A DNA stretch of 25,544 nt from an uncultured Bacteroides sp. (GCA_934716785.1 CAKUYM010000026.1:1-25544), one strand, 5' to 3'. Shown: positions 16,286-25,544, counted from the stretch's first letter. Notes: generated from the sequence alone by a model not told the origin. Program-made: numbers and translations.

Positions 16286-19200
16286 TTAGAATGAAACATT
16301 AATTCCAAATACATACTGTCTTGATTCAGGATATGCACCCGGTGTCAGTTCCGGACTGTAAGACAAGAAGTCTGTAAATGTCAGAAGGTTGGTTGCTGTA
16401 GCATAAACTCTTAGCTTTTGAAGTTGAAGTTTCTTTATCCAAGCTTTCGGGAAAGTATATCCCAACTGTAAAGTACGTAAGCGGATGTAAGAAGCATCTT
16501 GAATGGCTAAGCTACTTTGGTAAGTCGCATTCGTGTTATGGCTGGGTCGTGGAAATTCGTTGGAGGGGTTGAATGGAGTCCAGTAATTGACTTTCACGCC
16601 ATTCAGCTTACCTTGAAGAGAACCACCGCTGGTAGCCTCTGACAAATATCCGTTTCTGATCTTGCGACCGGATACGCCATACCAATCCATGTATAAATCA
16701 ATACCTTTCCATTTGACGGTTGTATTTAGAGAAAGTGTGAAATCCGGATCTCTGGAAATAGGAGTACGGTCATTGGCATCTATTTTACCATCCCCATTTA
16801 TATCTTTTATCTTTACGGAGCCCGGAGCAACGTTATCCTGCCGCGTCAATGCTTTATCGGCTATGCCGTCACCGTCAGTGTCGATTGTTGGCTTCAATGT
16901 ATATTCTAATTTACCATACGCATTGCGCTTGATATCAAAATCCTCATATTGATAGATACCGTCCGGCAGATAGTCATAATAAACATTTATAGGTTTGCCG
17001 ACAAACCAACTGTTACCCGGTTGGCTCAGCGGTTTTCCGTTTTCATCAACCTGATTGTCGATCTTCACGATTTCATTGGCATATTGGCTGAAGTTGGCTC
17101 CTAAGCTCCATGTGAAATTCTTTGTACGGAAAACATCGCCATTGATATTGATGTCAATACCATGCGATTTGGTTTCTCCCAAATTGTCAAGCATCCGCTC
17201 GTAGCCTAATACAGAGTTTATTTCACGTTTCACGATAAGGTCTGTTGTTCTGGTATTATAATACTCGATAGTACCGGACAACCGATTGTTGAAGAAACCA
17301 AAGTCAAGACCTATATTGGCAGTACGTGATTGTTCCCATTTTAAATTAGGATTAGAAAGTTCCTTACCCGGCAGATATCCCATATATGAGTTGTCACCGA
17401 ATTCATAACGTTGCTGATCTGTCAATCCAAGGGTTGTATAGTTGCCAATACCATTCTGATTACCTACGATACCGTAACTCAGGCGAAGTTTCAAATTATC
17501 GATCCATGATACGTTACGCAGGAAGCTTTCCTCATTGGCACGCCATGCCAATGCAATAGAAGGGAATGTACCCCATTTGTTATTCTTACCGAAGCGGCTT
17601 GAACCGTCTCGTCTGACTGCCACATTCATAATGTATCTATCCATAAAGGTATAAGATGCACGTCCCATGAAAGATACCAGATTGTTTTCAGAGAATCCTC
17701 GTGTAGGCGTACCGGAGAACTGTCCGTTGGCGATAAAGTTCCAGTCCATGTCCACCGGCAGATCACTGGTCGCATATCCAAGTGATTTGGATTGAGAATG
17801 GTCTACGGACTGTACTGCGGTAAGTGTCAACTTATGTTGTTGCTGCTTGATAGGAACTTCATAAGTGAAGATGTTTTCTATCAGATAGTTTCTCTGTTCG
17901 TTATTTGTCAGTTTGGCAGTTGCACCGCCTCCCGGATAGTTGACACCTTTAACTTCTCCATCTTCCTGCTGTCTGTTGTAGAAAGAAGTGTTCAGACGGT
18001 AATTAAATCCTTTGAAAGGTTTCAGTTCCAAGAAGATATTGATGCGATAACTGTTATTTGTTATTTCGCGTGCATAGTTCTGTGCTCTGTAAAGCGGGTT
18101 AACATCATTGGCTGTATTGATATATTTGGTATAGCTACCATCTTCATTATATACTTTAGCCAACGGAGTGCGAGTGATGAACTCGGTAAAGTTGCCATCT
18201 TCACGTTCGCTTTTAGATAATGAATAAGAAGTGTTCACTCCTAAACTGGCCCATTTGTTCATCTTATAGTCCACGTTCAGACGGAAGGCTGCTTTCTTGT
18301 AGCCCGAACCGGTAGTTACCATACCATCCTGATCGAAGTAGTTGAGACCTGCAGAAACACGGAGTTTCTCTGTTCCTCCACGTACTGTCAAGTCATGGTT
18401 CTGATAAAGTGCATTTTTCAGCATCAGATCTTCCCAGTTAACAAACTGTCCGTTTGCCCATACTTCACTCATTATCTCGTCACTTAAAGTCTCGGCAACG
18501 GATATTTCACGAGCGTCAATGATACCCTTATCATTAGCCATAGCTTCACGTCTCAACATCATGTACTCTTGTGGAGAGTAGAAATCGAAGTTGCGCCACA
18601 ATGATTGAATACCTACATAACCATTATAGCTTACTTCCATTTTACCTTGCATACCGCGTTTGGTCGTAACAAGTATTACACCGTCACTGGCACGTGCACC
18701 ATAAATAGCCTGAGATGCTGCATCCTTCAAAATCTCGATGGATTCGATACTTTCTGCACTTAAGGTGCTGAATTCTTCACTACTTGAAACAGACCCGTCA
18801 ATGACATACAGCGGAGTATTTTGTGCACTGATAGAACGATTACCACGGATGGTGATGGAAGGAGCAGATCCGGGTCTACCAGATGAACTTGTAACATTGA
18901 CTCCCGCTACTCGTCCACGGAGCATGTCTCCCACATTTCCTGCCGGGAAACTTTTCATCTCATCGGTTTTGACGGAAGCAACGGAAGTCGCGATGTCGCT
19001 TTTCTTTTGATAACCGTAACCTACTACCACAATTTCATCCAATTGTTTCGAGTCTTCGGACATGGTTACATTTATGACTTTTCTATCTCCTACTTTGTGC
19101 TCTTGATCTGCATAACCTATATAGGAGAATATAAGTGTTGCATTAGAAGACACTTCTATAGAATATTTTCCGTCCATATCGGTAATAACCCCAGTTGTAC

Positions 19201-19345
19201 CTCCTTTCACATGGACGTTGACTCCAATCAATGGTCCTTGTGCGTCGGACACAACACCAGTCACTCGTACGTTTTGTGCATGTATGCCGGTCATAATCAT
19301 TAGAAATACAGCCAGCAAGATTAGTTTTAATTGATTGTTTTTCAT
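16286..19345 (-). CDS. SusC/RagA family TonB-dependent outer membrane transporter
   Basis: A 1019-residue TonB-dependent receptor that imports oligosaccharides through the outer membrane together with SusD. Order: signal peptide (1-23, ending IHAQ), carboxypeptidase-regulatory-like domain (about 26-100, VTGVVSDAQGPLIGVNV), the TonB-box-like segment DEIVVVGYG (103-111), plug domain (about 113-230, with LYVIDG and YGARASDGVILVTT) and a beta-barrel ending in the aromatic residue expected for outer membrane proteins (FGINVSF). No N-terminal STN domain is present, so signalling to an anti-sigma factor is unlikely. The 115-bp gap upstream is the largest inside the cluster and could hold a promoter. 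The best -7 candidate there (GAATTTTG, minus strand 19379-19386) has one mismatch and no -33 partner. Confidence 0.97.
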   Translation of the reverse strand: MKNNQLKLILLAVFLMIMTGIHAQNVRVTGVVSDAQGPLIGVNVHVKGGTTGVITDMDGKYSIEVSSNATLIFSYIGYADQEHKVGDRKVINVTMSEDSKQLDEIVVVGYGYQKKSDIATSVASVKTDEMKSFPAGNVGDMLRGRVAGVNVTSSSGRPGSAPSITIRGNRSISAQNTPLYVIDGSVSSSEEFSTLSAESIESIEILKDAASQAIYGARASDGVILVTTKRGMQGKMEVSYNGYVGIQSLWRNFDFYSPQEYMMLRREAMANDKGIIDAREISVAETLSDEIMSEVWANGQFVNWEDLMLKNALYQNHDLTVRGGTEKLRVSAGLNYFDQDGMVTTGSGYKKAAFRLNVDYKMNKWASLGVNTSYSLSKSEREDGNFTEFITRTPLAKVYNEDGSYTKYINTANDVNPLYRAQNYAREITNNSYRINIFLELKPFKGFNYRLNTSFYNRQQEDGEVKGVNYPGGGATAKLTNNEQRNYLIENIFTYEVPIKQQQHKLTLTAVQSVDHSQSKSLGYATSDLPVDMDWNFIANGQFSGTPTRGFSENNLVSFMGRASYTFMDRYIMNVAVRRDGSSRFGKNNKWGTFPSIALAWRANEESFLRNVSWIDNLKLRLSYGIVGNQNGIGNYTTLGLTDQQRYEFGDNSYMGYLPGKELSNPNLKWEQSRTANIGLDFGFFNNRLSGTIEYYNTRTTDLIVKREINSVLGYERMLDNLGETKSHGIDININGDVFRTKNFTWSLGANFSQYANEIVKIDNQVDENGKPLSQPGNSWFVGKPINVYYDYLPDGIYQYEDFDIKRNAYGKLEYTLKPTIDTDGDGIADKALTRQDNVAPGSVKIKDINGDGKIDANDRTPISRDPDFTLSLNTTVKWKGIDLYMDWYGVSGRKIRNGYLSEATSGGSLQGKLNGVKVNYWTPFNPSNEFPRPSHNTNATYQSSLAIQDASYIRLRTLQLGYTFPKAWIKKLQLQKLRVYATATNLLTFTDFLSYSPELTPGAYPESRQYVFGINVSF

Positions 19346-19460
19346 CTATACATAAGATTTAATTATTGAATAACTGAACAAAATTCCTCAAAAAAAGAAA
19401 TATGGAATAAGAAGATTGTACGAAAAAAGAATAAAATCATACGAATGTTTCTATTATTGA

Positions 19461-22400
19461 TCACCAAATAGACAATATTGGTTTATTGTTGGACTCTTTT
19501 GTATCCAAACTGCAGTTCCTACCATTGTCCGAATCATCACCTAATTGTCTGGTTTCTCTTATCAAAACAAAAGTAATCTCTTTTCGTTTGCTTTTACGCA
19601 CCAATTCCGTAACATCGAGTTGGTGGTATGAAGCATTTTTGTCGACTACGATCTCTCCTGCGACATGTGCCGTATTCCCTACTTGGGTTATACGCACCTG
19701 TTCTCTATCCAGATTGGGAGCATTATTCCAATTTAAGGATGTTTCATCCCAATCGCAAATGTCTAAGGTATAGACATGGAAACGATATGAACTTTTATCC
19801 GATGAATTGCCATGGATTTGGAACAGTGCTGCGTTTATATTATCTACTTTGGACAAATCGAATTTGATATAGCTGATTTGATTGCGATCTACCTGTGAAG
19901 CATTCATCTCTACATTCATTTTTGCGGCTTTGCCAAAATTCTTTTTACTATTGCTACCGCTTTTGATAGTCGCATCTGCTATCGGAGTTAATGTTTCCGC
20001 TGTACTTTGACCGATTGGAATGGTAAGAAGCATTACGCTTTGAGCCGGCAAATCAAATGATAGCAATCCGTCTTCTGCGATGTTTTTGGACCATACTACT
20101 TCACCATAAGCATTTTCGCTTACTTCCTCGGCAAACACTCTTGTGCCTGCGGGGAGATTCAAAGATTTTAAATTCAATGTCATTGCATTTGATGAAAGTT
20201 TCCGTTGTACAAGCCATATGTAATATCGCATCTCTTCCGGGTTGTAAGAGGTTAATGCATCGACTTCATTGTCTGGAGCAGATTTCACCGTTTCTAACAA
20301 TGGTCGTTCGTTCTTGAAACCTTTTGCAAATAGCCGTACCACTTGTCCTGTTCGTTGTATGCCACTTACATCATAAGATGTAGGGATGTTCTTTACTGAT
20401 TCAGCATCAAACAATTTTATTTCTCTTACTTTGATACTACCTTTGTCGGTGGCAACAAAACGTATCTTCGAACTTGTCACAGGGCTCTTGAACAGAAAGA
20501 AAGATTGCGTATAGCGTGCATTCTCTTCGATAGTCTCCTTAATATCTTTCCAATCATTACCTTCCCAATATTGCAACCAGAATTTCTTTACACGGCCCGG
20601 ACCTGTATAAACTCCATATTCCGAACCTGTATATATCACGGCAGCACCCAAAGTATAATTTTTCCCTAATCTTATTTCAAGACATTTCTTTTCATCCGTA
20701 TTTGCAGATGTCCACATGGAGGAATCTGTTTTATCCCCGTCGGTGATGACCTTCACTTGCTCCGGACGGGTAGAGGTTAAGTCAAAGGCTTTCTTTCCTA
20801 ATGCTACATTGTCGTAGGCATCTTCCACGATCCTCTTGCCTTGCCAAATGAAATGGTGGCCTGATTTTATGCCACGTGGGTAAGTGTTGCTGGTTGTATT
20901 GGCGAACTTGAAAGCCCACATACCATATCCTTGATTAAGAGTGTTGTTCGTATATTCACCGGCCCATTCTGTAAATAGAGAAGGAGAGTCCATTGTCTCG
21001 TGTTTGTCAATAAGATAAGCGTTCATCCATCGTCCGGTTTCAGTATACACAATTGGAAGAGATTGCTTTAAGGGATGGTTGTCTACGATAATCTTTCGTA
21101 TATCTGAAACCTTGGAAACATATCCGGCAGCCGGAAGATTGTAAGAGTGTGTTGAAAATATATCTAACAAGTCTCTGTCGGAAGGCAATCCCCGGTAATC
21201 GGTGCGCAGGTTTTTTACAACTTCTGCCCACCAGTTAGCATTGGAACCCGCTGTGACAGGGCTTACAAAACGTGATTTCAGACATTTTCCATAGAGCCTG
21301 TTCACATCCTGTACGGCACAATATACAGCATCCGATACGATTTTCATGGCATTTACATATTGGTTGATTTTCATCGGACCGGAATGCCGATGGTTAGGCT
21401 CATTTTGCATTGCGAACATGGTTACATCACCGGTCTTGGCAGCATAAAAAGCCAAAGCGTAGAAGCGTTGCCATTGCTTCCATTTATTGCTCCATGTATT
21501 GTTGAAATCGGTAGAGTTCATTTGCAGAACTACATCTATGTTTAAACGTTTCAATTCATGCAAGGCATATTCAAACACCATTGAATTGGTCGAAAATTGT
21601 TGTTTGCGGCATCTTTCCAGAATCGGTTCCCATTTGATAAAATCGTTATTTTCCGGATCATTTCGCAATTTCCATTTGTAAGTCTCAAACTCTTCTAATG
21701 TATTTAATCTATTCCGGCAATCTACAGTTTCTTCAGGAACATAATCATTCATCGATGTCCATACACGCAGACTGTTTACATTGGAATATTCCAACCAACC
21801 TGAAATATTGCTGCCCGGCATATAATATCCTTGATTGTAAGCTACGTATTTCATGGTATTTCCCACAACATTCTTATTTACTGTGACAAGCATGTCTTTA
21901 GGGAATTCTTTATAGTTCTTTTCTGTCGGATTGTCTTGCATAACAGGCACAATCATATTTGTCTTCTCTTTGCCGTATACTTCAAACTCATTGATGGTAA
22001 TAGGTTCTCCATCGGTAGAAACCAAGCGAAGTTGGAAAGTAGTGAGTTGTGGGCTAAACGTAAACTCAATTTTATCCAACCGGTTCTCTGTACATTCCGT
22101 ATTAGGCAGGTCTGTCCAGTTTGCATCGTCCCAATATTGGATTTTGAAATTCTTCATTGCCCAAAAGCCGGGAGCTTGTCCTTTCTCTTGTTCTGTCTTT
22201 TCTGATTCAGGAATTCCCGTGTAGATTACCACTCTGTCAATGTCATAATATTTTTGCAAATTAAGATCTAAAATATGAGGGGCACGGGCACCTTGGGCAC
22301 TTGTCCAGGAAGATTTACGTGAAATGATTCCATCGGTTACATTGGATGCCGGAAACTCTTTTTGTTGTGAAGAAGCTGTTGCCGGTTTATGTAACGCTAC

Positions 22401-22481
22401 ATTCACATTATCGGCAAGTATGCCCGTGAAAGGTATGGCTATAGCTCCATAAGCTAAAACCAAGCATTTTCTAAAGTACAT
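19461..22481 (-). CDS. Large secreted clan GH-A-like hydrolase with discoidin and CBM96-like modules
   Basis: A multidomain secreted enzyme of about 1006 residues. Order, numbered from the chosen start: signal peptide ending ILADN; N-terminal discoidin/F5-8C domain (about 25-170); TIM-barrel catalytic domain (about 195-560) with MQNEPNHR (Glu361, probable acid/base) and YTETGRW (Glu481, probable nucleophile); second discoidin-like domain (about 570-715); a beta-sandwich; and a C-terminal DNRLRE/CBM96-like domain (last 180 residues, with DWDETSLNWNNAP). The frame is open to an ATG at 22526, which would overlap the upstream gene by 19 bp. The ATG at 22481 gives a better signal peptide (MYFRKCLVLAYGAIA). 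The catalytic family is not recognized; GH30/GH39-like clan GH-A is likely. It probably cleaves the backbone or a large side chain. Confidence 0.78.
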   Translation of the reverse strand: MYFRKCLVLAYGAIAIPFTGILADNVNVALHKPATASSQQKEFPASNVTDGIISRKSSWTSAQGARAPHILDLNLQKYYDIDRVVIYTGIPESEKTEQEKGQAPGFWAMKNFKIQYWDDANWTDLPNTECTENRLDKIEFTFSPQLTTFQLRLVSTDGEPITINEFEVYGKEKTNMIVPVMQDNPTEKNYKEFPKDMLVTVNKNVVGNTMKYVAYNQGYYMPGSNISGWLEYSNVNSLRVWTSMNDYVPEETVDCRNRLNTLEEFETYKWKLRNDPENNDFIKWEPILERCRKQQFSTNSMVFEYALHELKRLNIDVVLQMNSTDFNNTWSNKWKQWQRFYALAFYAAKTGDVTMFAMQNEPNHRHSGPMKINQYVNAMKIVSDAVYCAVQDVNRLYGKCLKSRFVSPVTAGSNANWWAEVVKNLRTDYRGLPSDRDLLDIFSTHSYNLPAAGYVSKVSDIRKIIVDNHPLKQSLPIVYTETGRWMNAYLIDKHETMDSPSLFTEWAGEYTNNTLNQGYGMWAFKFANTTSNTYPRGIKSGHHFIWQGKRIVEDAYDNVALGKKAFDLTSTRPEQVKVITDGDKTDSSMWTSANTDEKKCLEIRLGKNYTLGAAVIYTGSEYGVYTGPGRVKKFWLQYWEGNDWKDIKETIEENARYTQSFFLFKSPVTSSKIRFVATDKGSIKVREIKLFDAESVKNIPTSYDVSGIQRTGQVVRLFAKGFKNERPLLETVKSAPDNEVDALTSYNPEEMRYYIWLVQRKLSSNAMTLNLKSLNLPAGTRVFAEEVSENAYGEVVWSKNIAEDGLLSFDLPAQSVMLLTIPIGQSTAETLTPIADATIKSGSNSKKNFGKAAKMNVEMNASQVDRNQISYIKFDLSKVDNINAALFQIHGNSSDKSSYRFHVYTLDICDWDETSLNWNNAPNLDREQVRITQVGNTAHVAGEIVVDKNASYHQLDVTELVRKSKRKEITFVLIRETRQLGDDSDNGRNCSLDTKESNNKPILSIW

Positions 22482-22507
22482 GGATACTGTGTATTTAATG
22501 GTATATA

Positions 22508-24766
22508 TTATTTTTCTGAATAGCATGCTTTATAAACTGCATCGGCATATCTTCGTCCCAGAATTATCTGGCTGTCTGCGCTGAAATGGGGATCATTTTC
22601 GTTAATCAAAGGCACTAATTCTTTAGATGACACACAATAAGAATAAGGAATATGCTGAGGAACTGTACGTAGCATTTCATTGAATTTTTCGGATGTTCCA
22701 TTCGTTCTCCATTCTGCAAGTTCGCCTACAAAGAAAGGTAGTGTGTCATCATTCAAATCTTTTCGCAAATTAGTGATTAACTCTTGCAACTTCAACATAT
22801 ACGCTTCAGGATCCTTGCTGTCACTTTCTCCCTGATGCCAGATAATGGCTTTAAGCGTACCATACTTCATAGCCTGGCGTATGCGTGTCAAGGCTTCATT
22901 GTAATAATTATCTTTTGCTCCTTTCATCCAAGAATTGATAGAACTGCCTCCGCGGGCATTGACTACCAGTCCTAACGGGTGTCCTGTTCTTTCAGTGATT
23001 GCTTTTGCGAATGAGTAGGCAGGTCCTACTCCTTGCAGATCCAACCGTTTGCGGATCGTAGAATATTTATTTAAAGGATTGCGTGCCGATTCCATTCCTC
23101 CGGTGGGGGTAAGCAGATATGCATTTTTGATGTACCCTTTATAATTATCTGTGATATATCCTCGACCGGCCATATTGGATTGTCCGATGAATAGGAATAA
23201 ATCAAGTTTAGGTGTCGTCGGCTCCGGATTAATATACACTCCTTCTGTAATTAGCCGATATTTGTCTGTACGGAAAGGGAATGCCGGAAAGCCTTCTTTA
23301 TTGAATAAGTTCATGTCGGCGCTATTCACCCATAGGTAACGGACATTGACGGGGTTAGTAACCTGATTACTTTTTACTTTTACTTGATTTTTGCCTACTA
23401 TTACAGCCTCTGCCGGGTAGAATTTGCCGTCCTTGCCCGCAATAGTGAAGCCTAATAACGTTGATGATTTGTCTTTGGCTACAAGTCCTGTGCCGGCATT
23501 TGCAAAATAGAGTAACAAAGAACCATCTGCATTAGTTGTCATTTTTTTGAATTCCGGTCCTTGGCAAATTATTTTTTTGCCATAAACTTTTCCTAATGCT
23601 AATTGAGACAATCGCCAGCCTACAGTATCTTTCACTGTGGGATGAATATCTTTCGGATTACCTTGATCGAAAGCAACAGCCATTGCTGTATTTTTTACAT
23701 GGAGGGATGTGAGGTATTGTGCTTCACGTAATTCATACCAATAACGAGTCTTTGTCTCAAATTTAGGGAGTTGAATAAAGAGAAAAGGAATATCACCTTG
23801 TCCCCATGCTGTTCTCCATTCTTTTATCATGGCAGGAAACAATTTACGGTACTGTGCTCCCCGGGCTGTATTCGATTCTCCTTGATAAAAAAGGAACCCT
23901 TTCAGTGTATAAGGAATAACTGTGCTCAACATTGTCTCAGATAATCCTATCGGGCGATGAAAGTTTTTCCTTCCAATGGGTTCTACAGGTTTGTCTATAT
24001 ACTTCTTCTGTTCTGCACTTAACTGCTGATATTCTGCCAGACTTGAAACATAGCTGCTGTATAGCTTTTCATAGCCGTCCGCTCCATAAGAATCTACGAT
24101 ACTGTCATAATGCTGTACTATCGGTCGGAAGTCCTTGTCCGACATTAGCATATTCCTGCTTGTCCAAGCTTCTACTGTAGTGCCTCCCACCGGGGTTTGG
24201 ATGATTCCGATAGGGATATTCAACTCTTTATGTATGTTTCTGGAAAAATAATAAGCAATAGCTGAAAACTCAGAAGCCGTCTGTGGAGAACAGACATTCC
24301 ATGACGCTTTGGACACACTTTGTTCCGGATAGAATTTTCTCGGAACTTTATAATAACGTATTTGTGGATAGTCAGCCGAACCAATCTCCGCTTGAGCGTC
24401 TTTAACTCTGCGTAATGCGAATTCCATGTTTGACTGACCACCCGCCAACCATACGTCACCTATTAAAACGTCCTGAAAACTAACTTTATTGTTACCATTT
24501 ATAACATCTAACTGATAAGGACCTCCAGCTTCTCCGGTCTTTAATGTTGCTTTCCATTTTCCTTGAACAGCTTTAACTTGCCGGGACTGTCCTGCGAACC
24601 GAACTTCAATCACTGATCCGCTTGGGGCCTCTCCCCATATCTTTACTACAGCATTTCGTTGTAACACCATGTGATCAGTAAAGACATCTGCTACTGTAAA
24701 TTCACCGGTTGCAAAAGATAGCATTGCTATCAGAGATAAATACAAAGAGAATAATATGCGTTTCAT
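22508..24766 (-). CDS. Tandem double SGNH/sialate-O-acetylesterase-type carbohydrate esterase
   Basis: A 752-residue secreted protein with two esterase domains in one chain. Domain 1 (about 22-510) is of sialate O-acetylesterase type: a beta-sandwich with DHMVLQRNAVVKIWG, then GGQSNMEF (Ser112), YQGESN (294-299) and DIHP (Asp373, His375). Domain 2 (about 520-750) is shorter and CE6-like: GQSNMAGRG (Ser530), HQGESD (644-649) and DPHFS (Asp725, His727). Both have a complete Ser/Asp/His set, so both should be active and could remove acetyl groups from different positions of the glycan. The signal peptide ends near SFATG. The stop is 26 bp before the start of the next gene. The name 'sialate' reflects the family only; no sialic acid genes are nearby. 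Confidence 0.9.
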   Translation of the reverse strand: MKRILFSLYLSLIAMLSFATGEFTVADVFTDHMVLQRNAVVKIWGEAPSGSVIEVRFAGQSRQVKAVQGKWKATLKTGEAGGPYQLDVINGNNKVSFQDVLIGDVWLAGGQSNMEFALRRVKDAQAEIGSADYPQIRYYKVPRKFYPEQSVSKASWNVCSPQTASEFSAIAYYFSRNIHKELNIPIGIIQTPVGGTTVEAWTSRNMLMSDKDFRPIVQHYDSIVDSYGADGYEKLYSSYVSSLAEYQQLSAEQKKYIDKPVEPIGRKNFHRPIGLSETMLSTVIPYTLKGFLFYQGESNTARGAQYRKLFPAMIKEWRTAWGQGDIPFLFIQLPKFETKTRYWYELREAQYLTSLHVKNTAMAVAFDQGNPKDIHPTVKDTVGWRLSQLALGKVYGKKIICQGPEFKKMTTNADGSLLLYFANAGTGLVAKDKSSTLLGFTIAGKDGKFYPAEAVIVGKNQVKVKSNQVTNPVNVRYLWVNSADMNLFNKEGFPAFPFRTDKYRLITEGVYINPEPTTPKLDLFLFIGQSNMAGRGYITDNYKGYIKNAYLLTPTGGMESARNPLNKYSTIRKRLDLQGVGPAYSFAKAITERTGHPLGLVVNARGGSSINSWMKGAKDNYYNEALTRIRQAMKYGTLKAIIWHQGESDSKDPEAYMLKLQELITNLRKDLNDDTLPFFVGELAEWRTNGTSEKFNEMLRTVPQHIPYSYCVSSKELVPLINENDPHFSADSQIILGRRYADAVYKACYSEK

Positions 24767-24860
24767 AGTTTACCTATTTTTAATTCATTGGCAAATATCC
24801 AGCTTTTGTATATGATCGGATATAAAAATCGTTCTTTTAAAAAGCAACATTGTACAGAAG
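24767..24860. other. 94-bp intergenic gap, no feature supported
   Basis: This AT-rich spacer precedes the double-esterase gene. It contains GATATTTG on the minus strand (24792-24799), one mismatch from the -7 consensus, without a -33 partner. An internal promoter is possible but not supported. Confidence 0.2.
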
Positions 24861-25544
24861 TCAGTTTTTAGATCTGTATATTATTGTCTTTAACAGTATA
24901 GTGCGTCTATCTCCTTTCAGCACTACTTTCATTTCATTCTTCAGATGAGATATATCAGTTCTGACAGTCAACTTTTGTTTGGGCTGGATAATATACTTGT
25001 CCCATTTCCCTTCTGTCACAGAAAGGTTGATACTTATAGGCTCGTCTGCCGGATTTTCCAATACGGTGATCATAGTCTTTGCCTTTCGTGGAAGAGCCAT
25101 ATAAAAATAGCCTTCGCCGACGGTTGAAGATTTGTCAACCACAGGACTTCCCCCATGTGAAAAACTGAATGGAGCCATCGGGCGCCTGCCGTAAGTGACG
25201 TATTGTACTCCCGGTTTCGAATTCCATCCCCCGTAAGAACCTGCATATTGATACCCATATTCATCAATCTGTACTTTATATTTAGACAGATTTTCCTGCC
25301 CTTTAGGTACGATAGGAATCGTATTCACCATCAGACCGTTATTAGGCGCGTTGGCTATTCCCCGTTCAGACGCATAGTCTCCCCAAATGATAGAATCGTT
25401 CACAGCTACATATCGTTCGTGCTTCTTATCGACAGTCATATATTGAATCATGTTGGAGAGAAGCTTATCGGCTACAGGGTCTGTTCCGCAATGTCCTATC
25501 AAGTCAAATCCGGATAAGAGAATAGAACCCTTTCCCATAAATAA
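24861..25544 (-). CDS. C-terminal part of a large secreted protein, possibly GH2-like (runs off right edge)
   Basis: The last 227 residues of a protein whose frame stays open to the window edge, so the ATG at 25538 is internal and not the start. The visible part begins LFMGKGSILLSGFDLIGHCG, then DPVADKLLSNMIQYM. This resembles the C-terminal end of a Rossmann or glutamine-amidotransferase-like domain seen in some large Bacteroidota GH2-type hydrolases. A beta-rich tail follows (SFSHGGSPVVDKSSTVGEGYFYMALP, then NPADEPISINLSV). No catalytic residues can be assigned. It is the first visible gene of the minus-strand cluster and lies 94 bp before the double esterase. The family call is a guess from the tail only. 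Confidence 0.45.
   Translation of the reverse strand, partial: LFMGKGSILLSGFDLIGHCGTDPVADKLLSNMIQYMTVDKKHERYVAVNDSIIWGDYASERGIANAPNNGLMVNTIPIVPKGQENLSKYKVQIDEYGYQYAGSYGGWNSKPGVQYVTYGRRPMAPFSFSHGGSPVVDKSSTVGEGYFYMALPRKAKTMITVLENPADEPISINLSVTEGKWDKYIIQPKQKLTVRTDISHLKNEMKVVLKGDRRTILLKTIIYRSKN

Noticed and set aside
16270..16338. Longer SusD start reaching into the SusC gene
   Set aside because: It would add 23 residues in front of a proper lipoprotein signal peptide and overlap SusC by 53 bp. The ATG at 16269 fits the family.
19379..19386. Promoter upstream of SusC (GAATTTTG on minus strand)
   Set aside because: There is one mismatch in the -7 consensus and no -33 element at the right spacing, which is not enough for a feature.
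22482..22526. Longer start for the GH-A-like protein overlapping the esterase gene
   Set aside because: It is possible but less likely: the inner ATG at 22481 gives a cleaner signal peptide and no overlap. The uncertainty is noted in the feature.
1..25544. tRNA, rRNA, CRISPR array, insertion sequence, integrase or attachment site
   Set aside because: No transposase or integrase reading frame, regular spaced repeats, terminal inverted repeats or RNA-gene-like segment was found. The gaps between genes are short.

Overview
The window reads as a chromosome segment of a gut-type Bacteroides or close relative. The evidence is a SusC/SusD pair, lipoproteins with short Bacteroidota signal peptides, TAnnTTTG-type promoter motifs, BACON-like domains and weak Shine-Dalgarno sequences. 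I cannot name the species from the sequence.

Layout. Positions 1-378 (minus) hold the N-terminal part of lysyl-tRNA synthetase. Divergent from it, 484-1836 (plus) is a MATE-family efflux transporter. These two look like housekeeping flank. An imperfect inverted repeat at 1857-1900 separates them from the rest. From 1925 to the right edge every gene is on the minus strand, closely spaced (6 to 115 bp gaps), and forms one polysaccharide utilization locus (PUL) transcribed right to left. In transcription order it contains: the C-terminal part of a large secreted protein (cut by the right edge); a tandem double SGNH/sialate-O-acetylesterase-type esterase; a roughly 1000-residue clan GH-A-like hydrolase with discoidin and CBM96-like modules; SusC; SusD; a surface lipoprotein in the SusE/SGBP position, split by a frameshift; an agarase-like lipoprotein hydrolase; a GH88-DUF2264 fusion; a Ser-type sulfatase-family protein; a GH43 lipoprotein with discoidin and FnIII modules; two stand-alone DUF2264 proteins; and a GH105 unsaturated uronyl hydrolase.

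How the genes could work together. Esterases and the sulfatase-like enzyme would remove substituents, the surface lipoproteins and GH-A enzymes would cut long chains, SusCD would import oligosaccharides, and GH43, GH88 and GH105 would finish them. GH88 and GH105 act on 4,5-unsaturated uronic acids, which only polysaccharide lyases make, yet no lyase family is recognizable in the window. The three DUF2264 domains are the best candidates for that lyase: one is fused to GH88, and all three carry an Asn / His-Tyr-Tyr / Arg pattern whose spacing recalls PL8-type lyases. This is the main hypothesis offered here. The likely substrate is a uronic-acid-containing, probably acetylated and possibly sulfated glycan; its identity cannot be read from the sequence.

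Other notable points: an in-frame A-AAA-AAA slippery heptamer followed directly by UGA in the SGBP gene, and a sulfatase that keeps the FGly motif but lacks the usual Lys/His (GKWH) motif. No PUL regulator (HTCS, ECF sigma/anti-sigma, AraC), RNA gene, mobile element or CRISPR array is visible. There is no gene-free stretch longer than 300 bases.
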